From the NCBI RefSeq assembly GCF_002752635.1, contig NZ_AYTW01000007.1, positions 16,245 through 80,244 of the forward strand: a DNA stretch of 64,000 nt, read 5' to 3'. Every line of letters begins with the position of its first letter. Position 1 is the stretch's first letter. Below are positions 34,918 to 43,307 of the stretch, one piece after another. Under the pieces are notes generated by a model. It saw only the letters and a list, made by a program, of their open reading frames with translations. It was not told where the DNA came from and ran no database searches. Source of the DNA: Mesotoga sp. Brook.08.105.5.1. GTDB taxonomy: Bacteria; Thermotogota; Thermotogae; Petrotogales; Kosmotogaceae. The translations under genes were made by a program, and so were the position numbers.

Positions 34918-35961
34918 CTATCTATTCGAAAAAACCTCTGATAATCTGTTAATTGAGAAGTCGAGATAGGCGTTTACCTTCTCATAGTAAGTCAGCTTAG
35001 GCGAGATAACGAATACACTACCAATCTTCTCATCGTTTCTGGAATAGGGAGATACAAATACGGCAAAGTTTCTGAGCTCCTCTCTGCCAACTTCCTCACC
35101 TATGAAAACTCTTTGATCATAAATATCGCCAAAGGAGTTAAGCAATATCTCAAGATTCCTCGGATTCTCAACCGATCTTACGAGTCCGGAAATGTCGGCA
35201 GAGTCCAGAAGATCGTTTGAAATTATGAACTCCAGGCCATATTTGTAGTACTTCTCTTCGTTCTCCTTATCAAAGATACTCTGAAGAAAATTTATTATGT
35301 CTTGCAATCTCCTATCATGCCACTGATCGTACCTCAGTTCAACGTCCCTTATTCCCTTTCTTATTTCCCCGATTGTCTTTCCTACGACTGCCATGTTCAC
35401 GTACTTCTGGAAGCTGTCTATATCGAATTCACTAGCTCCAAGGAAGACTGTCGTATTTAGACTGACTCCAAGATCGGTTACAATGGATACATTAAGATAA
35501 CCATCGGTTATCTTCGAGATCGAAACGCTGTTCACCAGCAGTCTGTCAAACTTCGGCTTCTCAATGACCACAAAACCCGATACAGCACGTGCCAGAATTC
35601 TGGTCATACCCTGAAGAAGATGCTCAACATCACCCACAGTGCTGGTCTGTCTTATTGCAATTGCTACATTGCTTTCTTGAAGATCCTCGGTGATCGTTTT
35701 AACTGAATCGAAATAGAACCTTAAGCCCTTGTCGGTCAAAATCCTGCCTGCTGAAGTATGAGGTTGATAGATATAACCTAAAAACTCCAGCTTTCGCATG
35801 TCGTTTCTTACGGTCGCAGAACTATACTTGAGGTTAGAGTGCTCCAGAACCTGCTTTGAACTCACAGGTCTTCCAGAGGCTATGTATTCTCTCGAAATAC
35901 AATAAAGCACTCTTATCTGCCTTGGATTCAATTCTGGACCACCTGTACGTTTTCTTGACAC
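34918..35961 (-). CDS. hrcA: Heat-inducible transcription repressor HrcA
   Basis: 347 residues. An N-terminal winged helix (LNPRQIRVLYCISREYIASGRPVSSKQV, in two parts) is followed by the inserted dimerisation and GAF-like domains, with YIYQPHTSAGRILTDKG conserved. HrcA binds CIRCE and is stabilised by GroEL in known systems. The start is GTG (35959-35961), immediately adjacent to the CIRCE element, with GGGAGG inside the CIRCE spacer as ribosome-binding site. This implies autoregulation of hrcA-grpE-dnaJ-yitT-tsaB. Confidence 0.95.
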   Translation of the reverse strand: MSRKRTGGPELNPRQIRVLYCISREYIASGRPVSSKQVLEHSNLKYSSATVRNDMRKLEFLGYIYQPHTSAGRILTDKGLRFYFDSVKTITEDLQESNVAIAIRQTSTVGDVEHLLQGMTRILARAVSGFVVIEKPKFDRLLVNSVSISKITDGYLNVSIVTDLGVSLNTTVFLGASEFDIDSFQKYVNMAVVGKTIGEIRKGIRDVELRYDQWHDRRLQDIINFLQSIFDKENEEKYYKYGLEFIISNDLLDSADISGLVRSVENPRNLEILLNSFGDIYDQRVFIGEEVGREELRNFAVFVSPYSRNDEKIGSVFVISPKLTYYEKVNAYLDFSINRLSEVFSNR

Positions 35962-35988
35962 CTAGCACTCCCTCCCATAGACTGCTAA
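35962..35988 (-). promoter_or_regulatory. CIRCE operator (HrcA binding site)
   Basis: On the plus strand CTAGCACTC-N9-GACTGCTAA, compared with the known CIRCE TTAGCACTC-N9-GAGTGCTAA: one mismatch in each arm. It directly abuts the hrcA GTG codon and contains the Shine-Dalgarno GGGAGG within the 9-base spacer. Confidence 0.93.
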
Positions 35989-35991
35989 TAA

Positions 35992-36020
35992 ATGTTACCA
36001 TATGCCGCCTCTGTTGTCAA
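35992..36020 (-). promoter_or_regulatory. Predicted promoter of the hrcA operon
   Basis: Minus strand TTGACA (36015-36020), 17 bp, TAACAT (35992-35997). The expected start near 35985 is inside the CIRCE element. Confidence 0.85.
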
Positions 36021-36042
36021 CTTCAGAGACCGGTGATACAAT
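36014..36042 (+). promoter_or_regulatory. Predicted promoter of the mur/fts cluster
   Basis: Plus strand TTGTCA (36014-36019), 17 bp, TACAAT (36037-36042). Its -35 overlaps the -35 of the hrcA promoter by five bases on the opposite strand. Confidence 0.8.
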
Positions 36043-36068
36043 CTTTAAGAGCGAAAGGGGTGTGATCA

Positions 36069-37565
36069 ATGAGGTTATCTCAGGTCATAGAACTCCTCGG
36101 TAACAGTGTTCTTCAGGTTGTGAATCCCGGCAATACAGATCCGGAATTTGATCATATCGAGAGTGACTCACGTGTTCTTAGAGAGAGAAACCTCTTTGTA
36201 TGCATTAAGGGTTCGAGCTTTGATTCACACCTGGTTGTGAGGGAGCTTCAGAGAAGGGGCGCAGTCGCTCTGATAGCGGAGCTGCCGATTGAAGACGAAG
36301 AAGTCGTCGTTCCGATTGTTTACGTGAAGAGTTCTCGTCTTGTTGAAGCACTACTTACCATGGAGGAGCACAGCCATCCTTACAGAAAACTCACTACTAT
36401 CGGTGTAACTGGCACAAACGGGAAAACAACAATTACAACTCTCATCTATCACGTTCTCTCTTCCTTTGAGAGAAAGGCATCTTTAATTGGCACCGTTAGA
36501 AATGTGGTTGGCGAGAGCATTTACTCAAATCCAAAGAACACCACTCCGGGACCTATAGAACTTGCTAAGCTTCTCCAACTGTCGGCGGAGAAGAAGAGTG
36601 AATACTTCATTATGGAGGTCTCATCACACTCTCTTTCGATGAACAGGGTCGAAGGTATGCGTTTCGATGTCGGGATAATCAGCAATGTTACGAGAGATCA
36701 TCTAGATTTCCACCCGACTTTCGATGATTACTATAGATCAAAGATGAGACTGTTCTCGTTGTTGAAGACTAATGGAATCGCCATTGTAAATGGAGACAAG
36801 ATAAACATTGCAGATATCCATATAGCCAGAAACAGGATAACAACCTACGGATTTGGCGATGAATCAGATTACAGAATCGAGAATCTCGATATATCGAGGA
36901 CGGGGATGGACTTCACCATACAGACTCCATACGGTTCTTCCCATAGAATATATTCGAGATTGATCGGCGAACATAATGCTTACAATATTGCAGCAGCAGT
37001 AGCAACTCTAAACTCACTGAATTACGACCTCGACCACATCGCTAAAGCCATTTCTTCCTTTGGAGGGGTACCGGGGCGATTCGAGTTTGTTGAGGAGGCT
37101 ACCAAATATGGCTTCGATGTGGTAATAGACTTTGCCCATACGCCAGATGCTCTTGAGAAGCTTCTTAAGACAGCGAGAAGACTGACTCCCGGAAGACTAA
37201 TCCTGGTATTTGGTGCCGGCGGGTCGGCCGATAAGGGGAAGCGACCGCTGATGGCAGAAGTATCTTCGAAGTTCAGCGATGTGGTTATACTCACTTCTGA
37301 CGATCCGAAACTCGATGATCCCACCGAGATTCTTAGCGATCTCGAGAGCGGAGTAGACAAGTTCAAACCTTATCTCGTCATTCCCGATAGACGGGAAGCT
37401 ATATCGGTTGCTCTCACCCTAGCAAACCGCCAGGATATGGTCTTGATAGCAGGACGTGGTCACGAAGACTTCCAGCTTCTGCGTGACAGGAAGATCCCCT
37501 TCAACGACAAACAGGTCGTAAAAGATATTCTAGAAAGTAAGTTTCGGAGGCACATCAAGAAGTGA
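36069..37565 (+). CDS. murE: UDP-N-acetylmuramoyl-tripeptide synthetase
   Basis: 498 residues; adds the third amino acid of the peptidoglycan stem. The ATP-binding motif is GVTGTNGKTTITTL; YFIMEVSSHSLSMNRVEG and RDHLDFHPTFDDYYRSK are MurE-specific. The substrate-selecting loop reads DDPK at residues 411-414. meso-diaminopimelate enzymes have DNPR here, so the third residue is probably lysine or another diamino acid, as in Thermotoga. AGGGG precedes ATG 36069. First gene of the mur/fts cluster; its stop overlaps murF (GTGA). Confidence 0.95.
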   Translation: MRLSQVIELLGNSVLQVVNPGNTDPEFDHIESDSRVLRERNLFVCIKGSSFDSHLVVRELQRRGAVALIAELPIEDEEVVVPIVYVKSSRLVEALLTMEEHSHPYRKLTTIGVTGTNGKTTITTLIYHVLSSFERKASLIGTVRNVVGESIYSNPKNTTPGPIELAKLLQLSAEKKSEYFIMEVSSHSLSMNRVEGMRFDVGIISNVTRDHLDFHPTFDDYYRSKMRLFSLLKTNGIAIVNGDKINIADIHIARNRITTYGFGDESDYRIENLDISRTGMDFTIQTPYGSSHRIYSRLIGEHNAYNIAAAVATLNSLNYDLDHIAKAISSFGGVPGRFEFVEEATKYGFDVVIDFAHTPDALEKLLKTARRLTPGRLILVFGAGGSADKGKRPLMAEVSSKFSDVVILTSDDPKLDDPTEILSDLESGVDKFKPYLVIPDRREAISVALTLANRQDMVLIAGRGHEDFQLLRDRKIPFNDKQVVKDILESKFRRHIKK

Positions 37566-38887
37566 TTCCAACATCGGTAATTGAAGAACTCTTGAGTTAC
37601 TCGGAAGATAGTCGAATTGCTCTCGATTCCAGAAAGGTGTCTGCCGGAGACGTCTTCGTCGCAATAAAGGGAGATATAGCCGATGGAAATGATTTCGTTG
37701 AAGACGCATTATCTGCTGGCGCGACTCGCGTTTTTTCGAACAGACCGTGCGCGGATCCTAGAGTGATTACGGTTCATGATACGGTTGAGCTTCTTATGGA
37801 AGCGGCTAAGGAAGTCATATCGCGCTCGCACCTCAAGAGCAGAATAGCCATAACCGGCTCCAACGGAAAGACCACGACGAAGGAAATCACAGCCTTTCTT
37901 CTTTCACAGCTTGGAAAGACCTTCAAAACGGCCGGCAATCTCAACACAGAGATAGGCTTGCCTCTCTCCTTACTCGAAAACAGGAGGGAGCTGCTATCGG
38001 CTAAATATGGGGTTTTTGAACTAGGTACCAATGCCAAAGGAGACATAAGAAGACTTGTGGATCTTGTTGAACCCAATCTTTGCGTTCTTCTAAATGTCGG
38101 CACGGCACACGTTGGAAACTTTGGAGGAATCGATGAACTGCTTGAAGAGAAGTTGTCAATCTTCGAATCAGGAAAGCTCTCCAGAGCTGTTTTGGGCGGA
38201 ACCGACGAAAGATTGAGGAAATTCGCCGCCGATATGCCTGTTGAAACTCGTCTCTTTGGAAGGAATGACGCAGACTTTTCCATAGTAGACTTCTCTTACG
38301 GCAGTGGCGAGACTTTGCTTCATTTCGACTGCGAAGGCGATAGATTCGTCCGACTTAAAGGTATCTGGAGTCTTGGACAGTTGATGGATCTGGGGGCCGC
38401 TTACCTTGTGGCTAACTTTGAAGGCCTCGAAGAACCTTCAATCTTCCTGAGCGATTACAAGTCTCCATTCAGAGATCGTTTCAGCGTCGAACACCTTCAT
38501 GGAATAACTCTGATCAGCGATTTCTACAACAGCAGCCTCGAATCTTGGGAGTCGGCAATTGTCTCTATTGAGAAGCTCAGTTACTCCCGAAAAATCGCTG
38601 TAGCGGGCTCTATACTGGAGCAGGGCGAAGAAGAAGCTAATACTCATGAAAAGCTTGGCAGATTGCTGGGGAAGTTCGATATTACGATTCTTTTCAATCA
38701 TGACAAAGCGATTGAGGCTGCATCGAAGTATGTAGAACCCTCGCTAATTACTGACAGTGTTGAACAGTTAGCCGAATGGCTATTCGAGAACGTAAGAAAA
38801 GGGGACCTGGTTTTTCTCAAGGCTTCAAGGGCAGTAGCCCTGGAAAGAGTGCACAAAGCGTTTGTCGAGATGATGAGAAATGCATAG
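37562..38887 (+). CDS. murF: UDP-N-acetylmuramoyl-tripeptide-D-alanyl-D-alanine ligase
   Basis: 441 residues, adds D-Ala-D-Ala to the UDP-MurNAc-tripeptide. The N-terminal uracil-binding domain (IALDSRKVSAGDVFVAIKG) is followed by the ATP site AITGSNGKTTTKEITAF and NLNTEIGLPLSLL, then the C-terminal domain. Start GTG 37562 overlaps the murE stop, with GGAGG about 12 bp upstream. It overlaps mraY by 8 bp. Confidence 0.94.
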   Translation: MIPTSVIEELLSYSEDSRIALDSRKVSAGDVFVAIKGDIADGNDFVEDALSAGATRVFSNRPCADPRVITVHDTVELLMEAAKEVISRSHLKSRIAITGSNGKTTTKEITAFLLSQLGKTFKTAGNLNTEIGLPLSLLENRRELLSAKYGVFELGTNAKGDIRRLVDLVEPNLCVLLNVGTAHVGNFGGIDELLEEKLSIFESGKLSRAVLGGTDERLRKFAADMPVETRLFGRNDADFSIVDFSYGSGETLLHFDCEGDRFVRLKGIWSLGQLMDLGAAYLVANFEGLEEPSIFLSDYKSPFRDRFSVEHLHGITLISDFYNSSLESWESAIVSIEKLSYSRKIAVAGSILEQGEEEANTHEKLGRLLGKFDITILFNHDKAIEAASKYVEPSLITDSVEQLAEWLFENVRKGDLVFLKASRAVALERVHKAFVEMMRNA

Positions 38888-39806
38888 GGAAGCCCTTTCC
38901 TTTCTCCTGGCATTTCTGCTGGCAGCTATTGTCATTGAGCCTTTCAAGAGATTTCAAAGGAAGAAGAAAATAGGCCAGTACATTCGAGAAGAAGGACCGG
39001 ACCTCCATAATTATAAAACGGGAACACCAACAGCCGCCGGAATTGTCTTTCTTCCTATTGCTCTTGCAATTTCCGTCATATTTGCCTTTAGGATAGAGGT
39101 TTTGCTGGTTGTTCTTACGGGCGTTTTATTTGGCCTGATAGGTCTCGTAGACGATGTCTCTAAGATCGTTAAGAAGAACGCATCCGGTTTGAGTGGCAAG
39201 AAGAAGTTGTTGCTTCAATTGGCTTTTGCATCAGCCATGGTCTTGGTCATTCAGGTTATCAATCCACATACTCACATGGCGTTTCCACTTTTAGGAGAGA
39301 TAGATTTTGGCCTTGCCTACTATCCAATATCGACCGTGGTAATTGCCGGAATGAGCAATGCAGTTAACCTTGCTGACGGGGTAGACGGGCTGGCAGGTTC
39401 TATGTACATATTCTCGCTGGCTCCAATGATGCTTCTTCCAGTTTGGCAGAATGGGATAATCGCACCGATTTGCGGTGCACTGGCAGGATTTCTGTGGCAC
39501 AACTGGTTTCCCGCCACGGTTTTTATGGGCGACACAGGGTCGATTTCTCTCGGAGCAATGATAGCCGTGATGTTCGCATTGGACGGACGGGAAGGCTTCC
39601 TTCTCTTTTTCGGTATGATGTTCCTCGTAGAGATGTTTAGCGTGATTATTCAGGTGTTTTCATTCAAAGTCTTCGGGAAGAGAGTGTTCAGGATGTCTCC
39701 AATACATCATCACTTCGAACTGCTCAATTGGAAGGAAAGCAAAATCGCTTTCAGGTTTTCATTGATCGCTTTTATTGGTGCAGTCTTCGGTCTGCTCTCA
39801 TGGTAG
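38880..39806 (+). CDS. mraY: Phospho-N-acetylmuramoyl-pentapeptide transferase
   Basis: 308 residues with about ten membrane helices. It makes lipid I from UDP-MurNAc-pentapeptide and undecaprenyl phosphate. Signatures seen: KTGTPTAAGIVF, GLVDDVSKI, ANLADGVDGLAG-like NAVNLADGVDGLAG, VFMGDTGSISLG and SPIHHHFEL. Somewhat shorter than the ~360 of proteobacteria. It overlaps murF by 8 bp. Confidence 0.95.
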   Translation: MHREALSFLLAFLLAAIVIEPFKRFQRKKKIGQYIREEGPDLHNYKTGTPTAAGIVFLPIALAISVIFAFRIEVLLVVLTGVLFGLIGLVDDVSKIVKKNASGLSGKKKLLLQLAFASAMVLVIQVINPHTHMAFPLLGEIDFGLAYYPISTVVIAGMSNAVNLADGVDGLAGSMYIFSLAPMMLLPVWQNGIIAPICGALAGFLWHNWFPATVFMGDTGSISLGAMIAVMFALDGREGFLLFFGMMFLVEMFSVIIQVFSFKVFGKRVFRMSPIHHHFELLNWKESKIAFRFSLIAFIGAVFGLLSW

Positions 39807-39815
39807 GTGAATAGT

Positions 39816-41138
39816 TTGCTTGAAGGAAGAATCGGTCTTGTGGGATTTGGCGTCTCAAATCAGACGCTCCTGAGAAGGTTAGTAGAAGATAAAGATCCTT
39901 TCTCTTTGTTCGTCTCCGACAACGGTAATATTGGGGATGAAGGAAAGAGAATACTGAAAGAGAATCTAGTGGAGTATGAAGAAGGCGGACATACGGAAAG
40001 GTTGTTCAGCTGCGATGCTTTCGTGGTTTCACCCGGTATATCGCCCTTTTCCGATGTCGGCAAAAGGATAATTGACTCTGGAAAGCTCTTCACTACAGAA
40101 CTCGAAATCTCCCTTGACCGACTGTGGTCAAAACCAAGAGGGACGGTCATTGGCGTAACCGGAACAAATGGAAAGTCGACAACCGTAACGATGCTGAATC
40201 ACATTATCTCCGGAAAGAATAAGAAGGTCTTTCAGGGCGGGAACCTCGGAAACCCTCTTGCAGGAGTGAAAGACGACTTTGATTACTATATTCTGGAGGT
40301 TAGCTCCTTTCAGCTAAGATGGTTTGCAGAGGAAAAAATACGGTTCCACCTGTCCGCTATAATAAACCTAGGAGAGGACCATCTAGACTATCACAGGAGC
40401 ATTGACGATTACTTCAAGTCGAAGTTGAGAATTGCAAGAATGACTGAGGGTTTCACTCTACTGCCGAAGGCTGTAGCAGACAGTCAAAAGGAGAATCTTG
40501 CCAACTGCAAGCTCATGCCTTTCTCTACTTCCTGCGAAGCAGACAACTGCTTCGACAGGGAACATTTAATGGTAGCGGGAGTGCCGTTTGAGACTTCATC
40601 CCTTCCGTTCACCGGACTACACAACTATGAAAATTCTCTTGTAGTTCTCATGATCTCACGACTCATTGGGCTGTCTGCAGAAGATGTTTTTGAAGAGCTG
40701 AGAAGCTATTCATTTCTCTCCCATAGACTTCAGCTGGTAAGAGAGTTTGAAGGAGTCAAGTACTACGACGATTCGAAGGCGACCAACGCCCACGCAGTCA
40801 GTGCCGCTCTGAGGAATTTCGAACTATCGAAAACAATTCTGATTCTCGGGGGTCAGGAGAAGGATGAGACATACATCGAGTTGATCGAACAGCTTGGTCA
40901 ACTTAAGCACGTGGTTATGCTGGGAAACTCAATGAAGATATTATCTGCTAAACTTCAAATGAGAGGAATACCGTTATGCATTGCAGGAAACATGGCAGAA
41001 GCAGTTGGTATTTGCAGAAGGTTAGCACTCTCAGGCGATAGCGTAGTGCTGAGTCCGGCCGGTTCAAGCTTTGATCTTTACAAGAACTATGGAGAAAGAG
41101 GAAATCATTTCAGAGAGATAGTCAGCGCATTGGAGTAG
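39816..41138 (+). CDS. murD: UDP-N-acetylmuramoylalanine-D-glutamate ligase
   Basis: About 440 residues; adds D-Glu. The N-terminal Rossmann-like domain has IGLVGFGVSNQTLLR, the ATP site is GVTGTNGKSTTVTML, and the C-terminal half has YYDDSKATNAHAV and ILGGQEK. TTG 39816 is preferred because TAGGTGA (39804-39810) lies 5 bp upstream; GTG 39807, directly after the mraY stop, is the alternative. Confidence 0.93.
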   Translation: MLEGRIGLVGFGVSNQTLLRRLVEDKDPFSLFVSDNGNIGDEGKRILKENLVEYEEGGHTERLFSCDAFVVSPGISPFSDVGKRIIDSGKLFTTELEISLDRLWSKPRGTVIGVTGTNGKSTTVTMLNHIISGKNKKVFQGGNLGNPLAGVKDDFDYYILEVSSFQLRWFAEEKIRFHLSAIINLGEDHLDYHRSIDDYFKSKLRIARMTEGFTLLPKAVADSQKENLANCKLMPFSTSCEADNCFDREHLMVAGVPFETSSLPFTGLHNYENSLVVLMISRLIGLSAEDVFEELRSYSFLSHRLQLVREFEGVKYYDDSKATNAHAVSAALRNFELSKTILILGGQEKDETYIELIEQLGQLKHVVMLGNSMKILSAKLQMRGIPLCIAGNMAEAVGICRRLALSGDSVVLSPAGSSFDLYKNYGERGNHFREIVSALE

Positions 41139-41140
41139 TC

Positions 41141-42250
41141 ATGAAGAGAACGTATCTGTTACTGGCACTGTATAGTAGCGTCTTTATTATCTTTGGATTT
41201 GTGTTCATTTACAGTGCCGGAATAAGTATGGAGGCAAGACATCCGGGAGTGACTGCTTCGGAGTTCCTTGAGACGCAGTTGATAGCTTTTGCAATAGGTC
41301 TGGCCGGCGCGCTGATAATCATCTACATGAAAGGCTCCTGGCATTTTAAGAGGGCCTTCACGGTTTATTACCCGCTTACACTTTTACTGCTTGTCGCAGT
41401 TCTCTTCTTTCCCGATAGGGGCGGCTCAAACAGGTGGATAGATATCGGAAGTTTCTCGCTCCAAATTTCGGAATTTTCGAAGATCTCCCTGCTGATAGTT
41501 CTAGCTAGATATTTCGGAGGGTTGAAGAAAAGGAACTTGGTGACGACGTTCTTGATTCCGCTGGGAATCCTCGCGCCAATCGCTATGCTCGTGTTTATAG
41601 AACCCGACCTCTCCACAACTGGGATACTGGTTGCGATCACTCTTGTTATGATGATAATCGGAGGAATAAAGCTGCGCTACATTGCGCTTGCGTTGCTCTT
41701 TGTGGTTATACTGGTGCTTGTTCTGTACAGCGGAGGGTTTATAGAGGATTATCAGATTCAAAGAATAACCTCTTTCCTTACTTCGATTACCGGTGAGGAA
41801 CATGAGCAGGTCTCATATTCGCTGATGGCGATTTCATCCGGGGGCCTCACCGGAAAAGGGTTGGGAATGGGGCTTGTCAAGTATTACCTGCCGGTTAGCT
41901 ACTCCGACTTCATATTCGCCGTCATTGGAGAGGAACTTGGCCTGTTAGGTCTTCTCTTGCTGATGTTCGCATATGTGGGGTTCATAAGGGAATTAATAGT
42001 TGCTGGCCTGAAGGGCTCCACTGCTCTCGAGGGGAAGCTTTACATAGTTGGGTTTGCACTATACGTGATGATTCAGGCTACAATCAATATTGCAGTCAAT
42101 CTTGGACTCTTTCCTCCAACAGGTGTCACGCTTCCATTCGTTAGCGCGGGCGGTTCCTCGATGATGTCTCTGATGATAGGATACGGTCTTGTCTTCTCTA
42201 TACTAATAGAGTCTAACGAAGAAAGGGAAAGAGAAGATGAAGAAGCTTAG
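41141..42250 (+). CDS. ftsW: Lipid II polymerase/division protein FtsW (SEDS family)
   Basis: 369 residues, about ten membrane helices. SEDS proteins polymerise glycan strands from lipid II with a class B PBP. The conserved loops are seen as GGSNRWIDIGSFSLQISEFSKI, in two parts around residues 86-108, and FIFAVIGEELGLLG with PPTGVTLPFVSAGGSSM near the end. Position between murD and murG favours FtsW over RodA. It overlaps murG by 14 bp. Confidence 0.92.
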   Translation: MKRTYLLLALYSSVFIIFGFVFIYSAGISMEARHPGVTASEFLETQLIAFAIGLAGALIIIYMKGSWHFKRAFTVYYPLTLLLLVAVLFFPDRGGSNRWIDIGSFSLQISEFSKISLLIVLARYFGGLKKRNLVTTFLIPLGILAPIAMLVFIEPDLSTTGILVAITLVMMIIGGIKLRYIALALLFVVILVLVLYSGGFIEDYQIQRITSFLTSITGEEHEQVSYSLMAISSGGLTGKGLGMGLVKYYLPVSYSDFIFAVIGEELGLLGLLLLMFAYVGFIRELIVAGLKGSTALEGKLYIVGFALYVMIQATINIAVNLGLFPPTGVTLPFVSAGGSSMMSLMIGYGLVFSILIESNEEREREDEEA

Positions 42251-43307
42251 GGTAGCTTTCTGCGGGGGAGGCACCGGCGGCCACTACTATCCCGCCGTTG
42301 CCATTTTGCATGAGCTTAGCAAATCTAGAGAGCTCGATCTGCTGTATTTCACAGTCTCAGGAAAGATCGACGACAGGAACGTCGAACAAGACTTCCCCGG
42401 GGCTAAGAGAGTACCTCTTAGGCTGACAGGCCTGAGAAGGCCACTCTACAATCCGGCAAATGCCGGAATACTTTTCTCGCACTTCAATACTGAACGCTAC
42501 GTGAAGAGGCAGCTGAGCGAATTCTCTCCCGATTTTCTTTTCTCAACGGGAGGCTATGTATCCTACCCAGTTGTGAAGGCCGCTCATCAACTTGAGATAC
42601 CGGTTTTCATTCACGAACAAAACTCCGTAGTCGGAATCGCAAACAAGAGGCTCGCCAAGTACGCAAGGCTTTTCTTCATCTCTTTTGAGGAAAGCAGGGA
42701 GGCTCTTGATATTCCCCAAGAGAAGATCGTGTCTTCGGGAAACCCGGTAAGGGAAGCAAGAGCCTCGAGAAGCGAAGTCTTCAAGAAATTCAGTCTTTCA
42801 GAGAAAAGTCCACTCATTGTCGTATTAGGTGGAAGTCTTGGATCAGAGACCATAAACAAGGTATTTGAGGAGCTTTACTGTGAAATGAGAGAGAGAAAGA
42901 AGGAATTGTCCTTTGTTCACTCGACAGGTAACGATGAGACGGCCCTATCACTACGAAGATTTCCATTTGTACGTCCTTACGCTTATATAGAGAACCTTAC
43001 AGATGTAATAGCCTGTGCGGATCTTGTCGTGTCAAGAGGTGGGGCAACCACTATCGCAGAGCTACAGTATTTCGGAAGAAAGGGTATAATTATTCCGTGG
43101 CCCGGCGCATCTGAAAATCACCAATTTCATAACGCGCTCTCTCTGGAAAGAGTTGGACTGGGTTATGTTATACTGGAAGAGAAATTGACCTCCGCAGCTT
43201 TGAGCATTGCAATAGACGAAATGTTGCAAAAGGAAATCAGTTACAAACCTCCAAGAAGACCAGTTGAGATTGTGTTGGATAATATACTCCGGGAGGAATC
43301 GATTTGA
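42237..43307 (+). CDS. murG: UDP-GlcNAc:lipid I N-acetylglucosaminyltransferase MurG
   Basis: 356 residues, peripheral membrane GT-B glycosyltransferase that makes lipid II. N-terminal GGGTGGHYYPAVAI, FSTGGYVSYPVVKAA, IHEQNSVVGIANK, GGSLGSETINK and SRGGATTIAEL are all present. Its stop overlaps murC as TTGA. Confidence 0.96.
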   Translation: MKKLRVAFCGGGTGGHYYPAVAILHELSKSRELDLLYFTVSGKIDDRNVEQDFPGAKRVPLRLTGLRRPLYNPANAGILFSHFNTERYVKRQLSEFSPDFLFSTGGYVSYPVVKAAHQLEIPVFIHEQNSVVGIANKRLAKYARLFFISFEESREALDIPQEKIVSSGNPVREARASRSEVFKKFSLSEKSPLIVVLGGSLGSETINKVFEELYCEMRERKKELSFVHSTGNDETALSLRRFPFVRPYAYIENLTDVIACADLVVSRGGATTIAELQYFGRKGIIIPWPGASENHQFHNALSLERVGLGYVILEEKLTSAALSIAIDEMLQKEISYKPPRRPVEIVLDNILREESI

